From: Crateriforma spongiae
GTDB taxonomy: Bacteria; Planctomycetota; Planctomycetia; Pirellulales; Pirellulaceae
DNA: 64,000 nt
Direction of reading: 5' to 3'
Assembly (NCBI RefSeq): GCF_012290005.1
Contig: NZ_JAAXMS010000005.1
Span: forward strand, 310,001-374,000
The notes beneath the pieces are model-generated. The model made no database searches and was not told the DNA's origin. It saw nothing but the letters and a program-made list of their open reading frames with translations. The translations under genes were made by a program, and so were the position numbers. Positions 9,685-18,945 of this stretch are shown here, piece after piece; position 1 is the first letter of the stretch, and every line of letters starts with the position of its first letter.

Positions 9685-12600
9685 TTACAGCAAACCGCCG
9701 CCGGCACCGCCCGCACCACCAAAGCCGCCGGCTGCGCCGCCGCCCGTGTTGCCACCACCGGTGGCCCCGTCTTCGCCGGTGACGAAGTTGAACGTGTTGA
9801 CTTCGCCGATCTGCGTGAAGAACGGTGACGGGGTGACACGAACGTAACGTCGATCGGCCGAAACCACCGCGGTTGCAAACATCATCGCACCGGTGGGTAG
9901 CGTCGTGATTTCCGGACGGAAACCGACGGCGCCACGATTACCAAAGCCCAAACGCGGGTCGACAAAGTTGCCACCCGTGCCGCCCAACAGTGCGGCATCG
10001 CTGAGGAACTGTTGCAAAGCGTTCTGGTCGATGCCGCCGGCAAACTGCCCCAGGACGTCGTTGCGGATATCGCGTTGGACATCGTTCAGGTGGGCCAATT
10101 GGGCATCGGCGATTTCTTCCTGACGTTTGCCATTCTTCAGTTCAAACGTGATCAGGGCATCCTTTTCGGTCAGCGGAATCGCTTTCTGAATCAGGTTTTG
10201 TTCCGGACGTCCGACATCGGTCAGGACTTCCACGTTCACGTGACCGGTGGAAACGTTGCCCCAGACCCGACGCAGTAACAAGCGATACTTACCGCTGAAG
10301 CCTTCCGGACAAATGTAAGTTTCCGAAACGGAGCCTTCGGAATCTTCGCCATGTCCGGCGAACGAATCACCCAGCAAGGTTCCGCCGGCGGCAGTCGCGG
10401 GCGTTTCCAGCGAGCAGATCGTTCCGGCGGGTTCTTCCACGGCGATGTCGACATCGGCGTCACCCGTCCACGAAACGCGGACGATGACGTCGTGGGACGA
10501 TGCCAGTTGCAACGATTCGTTGAACTTGTCGGCGTCGTCCTTCTGGCCATTCTCGATCAGTTCGTTGTACGTCGCACGAGCCAGCAGTCGGGCTTCTTCG
10601 ACGATCGATTCGTACTTCTTCGGCCAAGCCTGGGACAGGATACCTTCGCACGCCCAAGCGATACCGTCTTGCGAATTCAGGTGTTTGGCCAATCGCAGCC
10701 CCATCACGTACGGCTCGCGACGATAGCGGTCGACGTCGGAAACCTTTTGGCAAAGTTGCAACGCGGCTTCGTGACAATCGGCGGCTTCCAATCGGGCCGC
10801 GACGTGCAAGACGTCTTCGGGAGATTCGGCGAAGTCGACCGCCGACAAATAAGCACGTTCAATGTCCGACTTGGCGGCCCCGGTGGCTTCCAAGGCGATC
10901 GCGTAGGCCTGGTACATCCATGGTTGGACGTGACCGGATCGGATCGCCGCGGAAATGATCACGCGGACTTCGCCGAAGTGCTGCATGGCCAACGAATCGT
11001 CGCCTCGCTTGACGGCCGAACCGGCTTTGACACTCAGTTCGCCCACGCTGGCTTGAACGCGAGCGTCCAGTTGGCGAATCAACTCGGGCGAAGCTTCTTC
11101 GAATCGTGCGAACAAAGCGTTCCACGCGTCGGATCGGCTTTGGCCTTCGGCGACTTTCAATCGGATCGGGCCCAGATCGATCTTGCGAGTCTTAGTCTCG
11201 GATTTGGGCGCCGCGGTGGTGGACTTTTGGCCCAGGCCGGCGTTGTCTGGAACGGCCATCATGCCGCCCATGCCGCCGCCCATCATGCCGCCGCCCATCA
11301 TGCCGCCGCCCATGCCGCCACCCATCATGCCGCCGCCCATGCCGCCGCCCATCATGCCGCCACCCATGCCGCCGCCCATCATGCCGCCGCCCATCATGCC
11401 GCCGCCCATGTTCATGATCGGCACGACAAGGTCACCCATCGGATAGACCTTTTGGATGTCTTCGTCGGCGTCGACGGTGGTGATCTTCAGGACTTCGTCC
11501 TTGATGGTGTATGCCAGGTCTTCTTCGGAAAGCATCAAACGCAATGCCGAACGCAGGCTGACGTTGTCGATTTGGAAGCTGATCGGGGTGTCGCTGGACA
11601 GCCCCAGTTCCTCCAACGCACGTCGGTCGATCACGACGGGAATGTCGTGTTGACGAGAAATTTCTTCGCGGACTTGGTCCAGCGGGGTTTCGATGAAATC
11701 GAAGCTGGACTGTTCGTCCAATTTCTGTTCGATGCGACGTTCCGCATCGCTGTCGCTGACCAGTTCAACGCTGCTGTAACGGTCCAGACGTCGACGCGAC
11801 ATGCGTTTCCAAGTTTCCGCATCGGGGTACAAGACGGGCGGTTCGCCGGTGAACGGAATGTTGGCTTCCAACACGGCGGAGAACACGTCGACGTAGTTTC
11901 GTTGACGCAGTTCGTTGATCCGGCGGTCGCGGTCATACACCTGCAACATCAACGGCAGGTCGGTGAAATGACGCCCGGCCACGCTGTCACGCGTGATCGT
12001 GTCGCCGGCCAGTTCGGCGAACGCCAAGCTGACTTCGCCGTCGGCTTCTTGGTACCGACCTTCGTCGATCAAGTCGTTCAGTTGACGTGCCAACGCCTTC
12101 AGCTTCGCTTCTTCGCGATAGGTTTGTTGCAACATCGACGTCGTGGCGGCCGATGCGGCCAAACGGGCTTCGATCGATGCCTGTTGTTCGGCGTACTCGG
12201 CTTCGCGTCCGCTGGCCAAACGAATCGCCGTACGAACCTTGCCCACCAATTCCTGACGCAGCTCCGGTGCAACGTCCGGTGTGGATTCCACGCGAGCCAG
12301 CAGACTCTTCAGCGAACCCGCGACGCCGATCGGGTTTTCGATCAAACGACGACGGGCCTCGGCAAGTTGCGCGTTGACCTCTGCACGCAGACGGCCTTCG
12401 TTGGCCGTTTGCATCGCGTCAAATCGGCTGAGCAGATCGCCGCCGGATTCGACGATTTCGTCGTCGCCGACCGGGTTGTCAAAGAATTGGTCACCGATGA
12501 CCGGCGCGGGTGAGGCAGCAGGTGGTGCCGGTGCCGGTGCCGGTGCCGCAGGAGCAGGAGCGGCGACCGGTGGTGCCGGTGCGGGGGCCGCAGGAGCGGG

Positions 12601-14031
12601 GGCCGGGGCGGCAGCCGCTGGTTCGGGCTGGACCGGTGCAGCGGCGGGTTCGGGTTGTGCCGGTGCGTCGGTGGGTTCGCCGAAAAGGTCTTCGGCACCC
12701 GCATCGGGAGCGCCGAACAGATCGTCGCCGCCTTCGGGGGATCCGAATAGGTCATCGAAACCGGAACCTTCGTTCTGGACAATCAGCCGGTTGCCCGTCG
12801 CGGTGACCTTCTCGATCGCTTTGGCTTTGCTGTTGTTCGGGTCGACCTGCAGAGCCTTTTCGGCAACCACGCGGGCGCCACGTTGATCGCCCTTTTGCAG
12901 AGCCATCGATCCGGCTTTGGCCAATGCTTCGGCGCGAGCGCTCATGGACTTGGCCGCCTGACGCAACATCATCGATCCCGACGTTGGCAACAGCAGACCG
13001 CCGTCCTTTTCGGCCATCTGAACCAATCCGGGCAAGAACGCGAAATCGGGGTGGTCCGATTCGGTGGTGGCGTCAAATTCGATTCGCACTTTGGCGTTGG
13101 TCGTTTCGCCGGTCAATTGCACGCGGCCGTCGGCGGCTGCGGTTTGCGAACGGCCCAACAGGATCGCATCACGGTCCAACCGCAGCGGCGGCAAGCGGTC
13201 ACCGTGAATCGTGCTCATACCGGAAAGCAATTCCGCGTCGCTGATCCAAATCGGCGATTGGATGGCCGACGATGCGACGGCGGCACCGATCGAATCGGCG
13301 GGGTGTTGTTCGGAAACGACGCCCAAAACGCCACCGGTGTGGTTGGCCAGGATGGCCAGTGTTTCGACATTGACCGTGGGGCCGATGACCACGCTGTGAA
13401 CGCTGATGTGATCGCCACGCAGCGCGTCGACCAGCCGGCCGAACCGTTGTGCGTTGTAGGTCGAATCCATCGAAGCTCCGTCACCGACATAGATGATGCT
13501 GCGGGTGGACGACGCGTCACGGCCCGCCAACGCGGCACGTGCCTTGTCCAACGCGGCGACCAGGTTGGTGTTGCCCATCGGCAATCGTTCGTTCAACCGA
13601 TCCAACGCCGCTTGGGTATCGTCATCGGCCGCGGTGGCGAAGTGATCGCTGAGATCCACGGTGTTGACGTCGGTCGCGTAAACCTTGACTTGATCGCTGC
13701 CGCGAAGCTTGGCCAGAATTTGGTCGACCGCTTGCATCGTGTCGGAGCGGAATCCGCCGACTTGGCTGGCCGATGTGTCGACCAACACGACCACGTCGGC
13801 AGCCGATTTGGTCGCCGCGGCCAACAGTTCGTCGCTGGCGTCGGGCAGGATCGAAGCGGCAAAGTAGCCTTCGCCCGCGTCATCGGCGTACCGGACGATC
13901 CGGAATTCCGCGTCACCGACAAAGGAAACGTCGTCGCCGGCCGCCGCCGGTCGGGACACGCCCAGGAGAATCGTCAGGGCCAGTGCCCCGGCGAACGATC
14001 CGCCCAAGAGTGATTTCAACGTGAATGCCAT
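9685..14031 (-). CDS. Giant VWA / STN-domain exoprotein with Gly-Met repeat
   Basis: Exported 1448-residue protein of unknown role. A signal peptide is followed by a von Willebrand A domain with a good metal-adhesion site: DTSAS (about residue 90), GNTNL, and VGDGAS. A short TPR-like stretch, an Ala/Pro-rich linker, a helical region and an STN/secretin-like domain follow (FDFIETPLDQVREEISRQHD to LSEEDLAYTIKDEVLKI). Next is a run of GGGM/MGGG units (about 873-924), then a helical/TPR-like region and a beta-rich C-terminus ending in a Gly-rich tail. The ATG at 14031 has GGAG 9 nt upstream and beats the TTG at 14037. The mixture suggests a cell-surface or periplasmic assembly protein, but this is inference. 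Confidence 0.75.
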   Translation of the reverse strand: MAFTLKSLLGGSFAGALALTILLGVSRPAAAGDDVSFVGDAEFRIVRYADDAGEGYFAASILPDASDELLAAATKSAADVVVLVDTSASQVGGFRSDTMQAVDQILAKLRGSDQVKVYATDVNTVDLSDHFATAADDDTQAALDRLNERLPMGNTNLVAALDKARAALAGRDASSTRSIIYVGDGASMDSTYNAQRFGRLVDALRGDHISVHSVVIGPTVNVETLAILANHTGGVLGVVSEQHPADSIGAAVASSAIQSPIWISDAELLSGMSTIHGDRLPPLRLDRDAILLGRSQTAAADGRVQLTGETTNAKVRIEFDATTESDHPDFAFLPGLVQMAEKDGGLLLPTSGSMMLRQAAKSMSARAEALAKAGSMALQKGDQRGARVVAEKALQVDPNNSKAKAIEKVTATGNRLIVQNEGSGFDDLFGSPEGGDDLFGAPDAGAEDLFGEPTDAPAQPEPAAAPVQPEPAAAAPAPAPAAPAPAPPVAAPAPAAPAPAPAPPAASPAPVIGDQFFDNPVGDDEIVESGGDLLSRFDAMQTANEGRLRAEVNAQLAEARRRLIENPIGVAGSLKSLLARVESTPDVAPELRQELVGKVRTAIRLASGREAEYAEQQASIEARLAASAATTSMLQQTYREEAKLKALARQLNDLIDEGRYQEADGEVSLAFAELAGDTITRDSVAGRHFTDLPLMLQVYDRDRRINELRQRNYVDVFSAVLEANIPFTGEPPVLYPDAETWKRMSRRRLDRYSSVELVSDSDAERRIEQKLDEQSSFDFIETPLDQVREEISRQHDIPVVIDRRALEELGLSSDTPISFQIDNVSLRSALRLMLSEEDLAYTIKDEVLKITTVDADEDIQKVYPMGDLVVPIMNMGGGMMGGGMMGGGMGGGMMGGGMGGGMMGGGMGGGMMGGGMMGGGMGGMMAVPDNAGLGQKSTTAAPKSETKTRKIDLGPIRLKVAEGQSRSDAWNALFARFEEASPELIRQLDARVQASVGELSVKAGSAVKRGDDSLAMQHFGEVRVIISAAIRSGHVQPWMYQAYAIALEATGAAKSDIERAYLSAVDFAESPEDVLHVAARLEAADCHEAALQLCQKVSDVDRYRREPYVMGLRLAKHLNSQDGIAWACEGILSQAWPKKYESIVEEARLLARATYNELIENGQKDDADKFNESLQLASSHDVIVRVSWTGDADVDIAVEEPAGTICSLETPATAAGGTLLGDSFAGHGEDSEGSVSETYICPEGFSGKYRLLLRRVWGNVSTGHVNVEVLTDVGRPEQNLIQKAIPLTEKDALITFELKNGKRQEEIADAQLAHLNDVQRDIRNDVLGQFAGGIDQNALQQFLSDAALLGGTGGNFVDPRLGFGNRGAVGFRPEITTLPTGAMMFATAVVSADRRYVRVTPSPFFTQIGEVNTFNFVTGEDGATGGGNTGGGAAGGFGGAGGAGGGLL
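11258..11412 (-). repeat. In-frame GGGM tandem repeat inside the VWA gene
   Basis: A short tandem DNA repeat built from 12- and 15-base units (GGCGGCATG-type on the minus strand) encodes about 52 residues of only Gly and Met. The irregular alternation of units suggests expansion and contraction by slippage, always in multiples of three. Composition is close to the GGM tail of GroEL1 in this same window. Confidence 0.85.
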
Positions 14032-14472
14032 CTTCAATTGCTCCGCGTGTTGAAAAGAGACGCCGCCGCGTCACGAACGTTGAGGGGTGGGGAGTAGCCA
14101 GGTGGAATTGCGAACCCGAGCGGGCGAAAAAACGATCGCCGAAGCCATCGGATCTTCCGCACTGGGGCTGACAATTCAGGGTTTCACCGTCGATTTTATT
14201 TGCGGCCCGATTCTTTCTCCAAGGAAATCCGGGCCAATCCGGTCGAGATCGAGTGGGTGGGGCCGGTTGTAGGTGTTGCAAGATGCAACACTTGCCGCAT
14301 TTCGCTGCAGCAACCAGCCGCCGATCCGCCGATTCGGCCGGCGGCGTGATAGAAGATGCGACCCGCGTGCCGAAAACGGGGCCCAGTGTCGCCTTTCGCC
14401 CGGCGAAGGTTTCGCCGCACCAGCTTGCGCAGCACCCGCCCGCGTCGCCCAGCCGACTCAGAACCGGCCGAC
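14032..14472. other. Intergenic region upstream of the VWA gene
   Basis: No convincing gene in 440 bp; open frames here have no recognisable domain. It holds a perfect 19-bp inverted repeat (separate entry) and should contain the promoter of the VWA gene, which I could not place. Confidence 0.5.
14273..14291. repeat. Perfect 8-3-8 inverted repeat, possible operator
   Basis: GTGTTGCA-AGA-TGCAACAC, flanked by one more wobble and one A-T pair. It lies about 240 bp upstream of the VWA gene start and 182 bp downstream of the polyprenyl synthase stop. No T-tract follows on either strand, so an intrinsic terminator is unlikely; an operator or RNA hairpin are both possible. Confidence 0.4.
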
Positions 14473-14481
14473 TCAGAACCG
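14452..14481. repeat. 15-bp tandem duplication across a stop codon
   Basis: Two exact copies of GCCGACTCAGAACCG sit head to tail. On the minus strand they read Arg-Phe-stop twice in the same frame, so the end of the polyprenyl synthase gene carries a second in-frame stop 15 nt beyond the first. Confidence 0.8.
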
Positions 14482-15549
14482 GCGTTGGACCGCAAATCGG
14501 GCGATCTGCACCAGCGAATCCGAAACGGAGGACGCCTGCACACTGTGAACCGCTTCGATCGCCTGGTCACGGAATCGACTGGCGACCTGACGCGTGTATT
14601 CGGCGGCATCACCGGACATGAGATCGTCGCGAATCCCGTCGAATCGTTGCTCTGGCGGACCGGAAAGTACGGCCTGCAATCGTTCTCGATCCACCGGTTC
14701 GGCTTGTTGCAGCATGCGGATGACCGGCAGCGTCAGTTTGCCTTGCTGCAGATCCGTCCCCAAGGTCTTGCCGACCGTCGCATCATCGCCCCACAGGTCC
14801 AAATAGTCGTCGGCGATCTGAAACGCCATCCCGACCGCTTCGCCGTACCGGGCCATCGCGTCGACCGCATCGTCATCGGCACCCGAAAGGCGAGCGCCCA
14901 GTTGTGTCGCGACCCGGCAAAGCTCCGCGGTCTTGCCCTGGATCATGTCAAAATAGGCATCTTCATCAATCTGCAGCCAGTCGCGGCCCAAAACTTGACG
15001 CAATTCGCCTTCGCACACCAACCGTGACGCCTCGCCGATCCACTGACAGGCTTCGATCGATCCGATTTCCGCGGCCAATCGGAAACTTTGCGAAAACAGA
15101 TAATCACCGAACAGGATGCTGACGTGGTCGTTCCAGCGGGCGTTCACGGTGGGAACACGCCGCCGGACAGTGGCCTCATCCAACACGTCGTCGTGGATCA
15201 GCGTCGCCGTATGAATCATCTCGATCACGACCGCCATCCGCAGATGGGCGTCGGTCAGCGGGCCGAAATTCAGACCCGACAACAGCAACATCGCCGGCCG
15301 CAATCGTTTGCCACCCAACTGCGTACCGTGGCACAACAGCGGGTTCATTGATTCGTAGGGGCTTTGCAACTGACGCGTCAGCAGGTCTTCGACTTGCTGC
15401 ATCGGCTGGCGAATCGGGCGGTAAACCTGACCCAACAGTTGTTTCAAGCGAGCGTCACCGTTACCGGCGGCTCCCGCATGGGCAACGTCGGAACCATTCA
15501 CGTTGTGCAGAGTGACAGGGGCAGCGTCCACGGGCTTTGGATCCGGCAT
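14473..15549 (-). CDS. Polyprenyl diphosphate synthase
   Basis: Trans-isoprenyl diphosphate synthase (IspB/HepT class) that condenses isopentenyl diphosphate onto an allylic diphosphate, probably for the quinone side chain. It has 358 residues, close to the family length of about 320-350. Visible motifs are GGKRLRP, the first Asp-rich motif HDDVLDEATVRR and the second Asp-rich motif FQIADDYLDLWG, followed by GKTLGTDLQQGKLTLPVI. Residues before about 40 are variable; the ATG at 15549 is preferred, an upstream TTG at 15606 being less likely. Chain length cannot be set from sequence by eye, so no gene symbol is given. Confidence 0.93.
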   Translation of the reverse strand: MPDPKPVDAAPVTLHNVNGSDVAHAGAAGNGDARLKQLLGQVYRPIRQPMQQVEDLLTRQLQSPYESMNPLLCHGTQLGGKRLRPAMLLLSGLNFGPLTDAHLRMAVVIEMIHTATLIHDDVLDEATVRRRVPTVNARWNDHVSILFGDYLFSQSFRLAAEIGSIEACQWIGEASRLVCEGELRQVLGRDWLQIDEDAYFDMIQGKTAELCRVATQLGARLSGADDDAVDAMARYGEAVGMAFQIADDYLDLWGDDATVGKTLGTDLQQGKLTLPVIRMLQQAEPVDRERLQAVLSGPPEQRFDGIRDDLMSGDAAEYTRQVASRFRDQAIEAVHSVQASSVSDSLVQIARFAVQRRF

Positions 15550-15796
15550 CAGTCGTTGAAGCGGACGCAATCTGGGCCGTCCGCAGGTACCTGAACGATC
15601 AAACAATCTCTCAACCGAAATCCGATCCCGACGGCAACCGACAGGATTCGCAGCGGCTGAGAGGTGTCAGGTCGCCCCCGACACATCACCAATGATGCGT
15701 ATTGCACCGAATGTGAAGAGAATTCGCTAGGCCAGTGGAAGAATTAGTGTGATCACGGTCACTGCGGGGCGGCCAGAAGCCCTGCCGGCCCCCAAA

Positions 15797-16105
15797 GCCG
15801 CCACATCGTCGCCTTTCGCTCCGCGAAATTAGCGCAGCCTCGGTCACCGGCGCGCGCCCTCCCCTCGCTAAGGCTCGACCCTCCCGGCGGGAGGGTGAAA
15901 AGAAGACGGCAATCCTATTGCTTCGTTGATCCGTGTTCTGGCGCCAGTTGCCTGCCGCCACAAAGTCGCCTTTCGCTCCGCCGAAAGTAGCGCAACTGCC
16001 CTCCCGGCGGGAGGGTGAAAAGAAGACGGCAATCCTATTGCTTCGTTAATCCGTGTTTTGGCGCCAGATGCCTGCCGCCACAGAGCCGCATTTCGCGACG
16101 AGAAA
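15797..16105. repeat. Palindromic repeat family, two copies plus a fragment
   Basis: About two and a fraction copies of a non-coding unit. Each starts near GTCGCCTTTCGCTCCGC and contains the palindrome ACCCTCCCGGCGGGAGGGT (or its shorter start), then AAAGAAGACGGCAATCC and a TTCGTTGATCCGTG-type segment. The second copy lacks the CCTCGCTAAGG insert of the first. The same family recurs at 17187-17800 and 24510-24690. The open frames across it are by-products of the repeat. The rest of 15550-16251 shows nothing recognisable. Confidence 0.85.
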
Positions 16106-16251
16106 GCGGGGCAAACCACCGTGTGCAGCCGGATTTTGTCTGAACGGATGACAAGTCTCACGCCAATCAGATCAACCGTAAGACTTGTCCAGACAGGCCA
16201 TCAAAGCACAGACCTTTTCAACAGGAAGCAACCGCCAAAAACCTACGGCGT

Positions 16252-16986
16252 TTACTGCAACTGCTTCACCGCGGCGACCACTTCGGCAGGTTCCGCTCGC
16301 TTCTTGTAATCAGCATCCAGAAACGCGTAGGTGATCTTGCCGTCGGTATCGATGACGTAGGTGGCGGACAATGGCAATTCCATCGCGTCGTTGCCGTTGT
16401 ACTTCGCAAGTTCCAGCTTGTCCCGATAAATCGGTACGATCACGTCGGGCAGCTGAAAAAGGATCCCGAACTTTTTGGCTAATTCGTTGTTGGCATCGTG
16501 CAAGACGAGCATGTCCAGATCGTTGGCTTCCGCGGTTTCTTTGGCTTTCTCTGGCAACTCCGGCGTTAGCACCACAAGCTTCGCACCAGCACCTTCGATG
16601 GCACTCAGTTGCTTCTGCATCGCTCGCAATTGCAGGTTGCAATAGGGGCACCATCCGCCGCGATACCACATCAAAATGACCGGATGGTTTTGCCAAACCT
16701 CGCTTAGCGTGACCGACTGATCGTCCCAGCCTTTCAACGTCGCATCGGCTGCGCTGTCACCTACCTGTTTTGCCGACTGTTCGATGCCAGTCGCGCGAAC
16801 GCTTTCAATTCCCGCTTGAAAGGATTCAAGGACTTCGGCCGGAAATCGTTTCGATGCGTCGTCTGCCGTTTTTTGCAACTGCACGGACAACGCGGTGGGA
16901 TCGTCGGCAGAAACGTGAGAAACCATGGCGGAAGATCCTATAACGGTTGAAAATAAAACAGCGCAAAGCGAAACGCGAAGAGTCAT
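16252..16986 (-). CDS. Secreted peroxiredoxin-like (AhpC/TSA) protein
   Basis: Thioredoxin-fold peroxiredoxin-like protein of 244 residues, probably exported and reducing peroxides or disulfides outside the cytoplasm. A signal peptide (MTLRVSLCAVLFSTVIGSSA) is followed by a ~65-residue helical region and the AhpC/TSA domain from about residue 80. The active-site motif is WYRGGWCPYCNLQL, with a CxxC in place of the TxxC of typical peroxiredoxins. This is characteristic of the peroxiredoxin-like family. The ATG at 16986 matches the signal peptide; a GTG at 17034 would add 16 residues. It lies downstream of the chaperone cluster on the same strand but is separated from it by the repeat array. 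Confidence 0.85.
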   Translation of the reverse strand: MTLRVSLCAVLFSTVIGSSAMVSHVSADDPTALSVQLQKTADDASKRFPAEVLESFQAGIESVRATGIEQSAKQVGDSAADATLKGWDDQSVTLSEVWQNHPVILMWYRGGWCPYCNLQLRAMQKQLSAIEGAGAKLVVLTPELPEKAKETAEANDLDMLVLHDANNELAKKFGILFQLPDVIVPIYRDKLELAKYNGNDAMELPLSATYVIDTDGKITYAFLDADYKKRAEPAEVVAAVKQLQ

Positions 16987-17186
16987 CGATGGTCGAACCG
17001 AACAGTGGAAAACGGGTGCTTGCTTCAGTGACAAACACTCAATGACTGCTTCGAAGCAGTTCCCGCCATGTCAGTTGCCCGCGCCGGACGCAGAAGCCTT
17101 TGGTACCTGTGTGGCGATCCACTTTCCAGCATGTTGCTCAACAAACACAAAACAGGTCATGGCACCGGAGATGGCTGGTGAATCAA

Positions 17187-17800
17187 CGTCGCCTTTCGCT
17201 CCGCGAAAGAGGCGCAACTGCCCTCCCCTCGCTAAGGCTCGACCCTCCCGGCGGGAGGGTGAAAGGAAGACGGCGATCCAAACTTCGTTGACCAGCGTGA
17301 AGATGGACGTCTCGTTCGAAGGCCAACAGATAGACAGATGCCCGCCGCCACAACGTCGCCTTTCGCTCCGCGAAAGAGGCGCGACTGCCCTCCCCTCGCT
17401 AAGGCTCGACCCTCCCGGCGGGAGGGTGAAAGGAAGACGGCGATCCAAACTTCGTTGACCAGCGTGAAGATGGACGTCTCGTTCGAAGGCCAATAGATCG
17501 ACAGATGCCCGCCGCCACAACGTCGCCTTTCGCTCCGCGAAAGTAGCGCAACTGCCCTCCCCTCGCTAAGGCTCGACCCTCCCGGCGGGAGGGTGAAAGG
17601 AAGACGGCGATTCAGACTTCGTCGGCCAGCATGAAGATGGACGTCTCGTTCGAAGGCCAACAGATAGACAGATGCCCGCCGCCACAACGTCGCCTTTCGC
17701 TCCGCGAAAGTAGCGCAACTGCCGCTCCCTTCGCTTTGCCTCGACCCTCCCGGCGGGAGGGTGAAGAACGGAAGACGATTCAGTCTTCGTTAACCAGTGT
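17187..17800. repeat. Exact 167-bp tandem repeat array
   Basis: Copies of CGTCGCCTTTCGCTCCGCG start at 17187, 17354, 17521 and 17688, giving a period of exactly 167 bp three times. The fourth copy is partial and diverged. Each unit has two potential hairpins: CTTTCGC-TCC-GCGAAAG and ACCCTCCC-GGC-GGGAGGGT. A unit-specific tail (GATGGACGTCTCGTTCGAAG) follows, which the copies at 15.8 kb lack. No T-tract follows the stems. The array lies between the last chaperone-cluster gene and the peroxiredoxin-like gene. The 200 bp before it (16987-17186) shows no gene. Confidence 0.93.
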
Positions 17801-17855
17801 TGTGGCGAAATACGTCGACCCGCGGCTAGCCTCGCACGGCACCGGCTGCGAAGCC

Positions 17856-18149
17856 TCAGTCCGACTTTTTGGACTTGGCCGAAGTCTTCGACTTGGTTTT
17901 CGACTTCGAATCAGACTTGCTGTCCGACGACTTCTTGTCCGCTGCGGCACCTTTTTTATAGCTGTCGCTTCGATAGTCGGTTTCGTAGAACCCGCTGCCC
18001 TTGAACATGATTGCCGCACCGCTGCCGAACAGTCGACGCAGCTTTGACTTGCCACATTCGGGGCACTTCTTCTTCACCGGATCATTGATGCCCTGGAACA
18101 ACTCCATTTCGTGACCACAGGCATCGCACTCATAGTCATAGGTGGGCAT
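17856..18149 (-). CDS. FmdB-family zinc-ribbon protein
   Basis: Small putative regulatory protein of 97 residues. The N-terminal 45 residues are a FmdB/CxxC zinc ribbon with CDAC and CPEC pairs (MPTYDYECDACGHEMEL, then KKKCPECGKSKLRRLFG). The tail after residue 65 is a Lys/Ser/Asp low-complexity stretch. GAGG lies 8 nt before the ATG. It is the last gene of the chaperone cluster, 55 bp after grpE, so it is probably co-expressed with it. The FmdB family is known mainly from putative regulators; its target is unknown. Confidence 0.9.
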   Translation of the reverse strand: MPTYDYECDACGHEMELFQGINDPVKKKCPECGKSKLRRLFGSGAAIMFKGSGFYETDYRSDSYKKGAAADKKSSDSKSDSKSKTKSKTSAKSKKSD

Positions 18150-18204
18150 GGCCGTAACCTCAAAGAATGTTTTGACAAATGAAAGTGGATTGGATTTTGA
18201 CGTG

Positions 18205-18798
18205 CTACTGAGCTGATCCGCTGCTGACGATCACCTGTGCCGGACGCAGCACACGGTCGTGCATTTGCCATCCGCTGACCGCCACGTGCATGACCATGCC
18301 GCTTTCAACGTCGTCGCTGGGCATTTGCGAAATGGCTTCGTGATAGTTTGGATCAAACGCTTCGCCGTCGGCCGGGATTTCTTTGATCGCGTACTTGGCA
18401 AACGTGTCGTCCAGTTGCTTGGCAACCATTTGAACGCCATCGCGCAGGCCCTGGACCGACTCGGTACCCTCGGCCGCTTCGATGGCACGCATCAAGTTGT
18501 CGCGGACTTGCAACAAGTCGGTCACCATTGGAACACCGGCGTACTTCAAATCGTCTTCGAACGACTTGCGCATCCGTTTGCGAAAGTTTTCCGCTTCGGC
18601 CTGTGCCTGCAACGCCTTGCGATTGGCTTCTTCCACCTCGCCGCGCAAGCGTTCCATTTCCTCGTCCCGTGTTTCGGGCTGGGGGGCGCTGGTGGCGTCG
18701 TCAGATGCGTGTGCGGCGTCGGTTTCGGCGTTCAAATCCAATTCGTCTTCGACGGGTTGGCGATCGGCGGTGTCACTGGATTCGATATCACTGGTCAT
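18205..18798 (-). CDS. grpE: Nucleotide exchange factor GrpE
   Basis: Cytoplasmic co-chaperone that exchanges ADP for ATP on DnaK. It has 197 residues. An acidic, disordered N-terminus is followed by the long coiled coil (about 55-110; RLRGEVEEANRKALQAQAEAENFRKRM) and the beta domain with the GrpE signature around FDPNYHEAISQMPSDDVESG and the C-terminal VLRPAQVIVS. The ATG at 18798 is chosen; a TTG-ATG pair six residues upstream is possible and no strong ribosome-binding site distinguishes them. It lies 147 bp after dnaJ in the chaperone cluster. DnaK itself is not in this window. Confidence 0.95.
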   Translation of the reverse strand: MTSDIESSDTADRQPVEDELDLNAETDAAHASDDATSAPQPETRDEEMERLRGEVEEANRKALQAQAEAENFRKRMRKSFEDDLKYAGVPMVTDLLQVRDNLMRAIEAAEGTESVQGLRDGVQMVAKQLDDTFAKYAIKEIPADGEAFDPNYHEAISQMPSDDVESGMVMHVAVSGWQMHDRVLRPAQVIVSSGSAQ

Positions 18799-18945
18799 GG
18801 TTCGATCCGGCATCAAGGTCGGATGGACAAAGGATGGTTCAACAGGAACGGTTTTGGTATCGACGATACACTGGTCGATCGGCCACGGTGGATTGCCGCC
18901 GGTTTGTGACAGGCATTTGCACCGGAGCCGGCGTGGTTGGTTCGC

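Noticed and set aside
10351-12513. 720-codon frame opposite the VWA gene
   Set aside because: Its His/Ala repeats are the complement of the Gly-Met repeat; the minus-strand gene has a signal peptide, domains, a ribosome-binding site and a terminator.
17187-17800. CRISPR array
   Set aside because: The whole 167-bp unit is repeated, with no unique spacers between short repeats, and no cas gene is nearby.
15686-18047. Several Arg/Pro-rich proteins encoded across the repeat copies
   Set aside because: They are translations of the DNA repeat itself in several frames and strands, with no independent evidence for expression.
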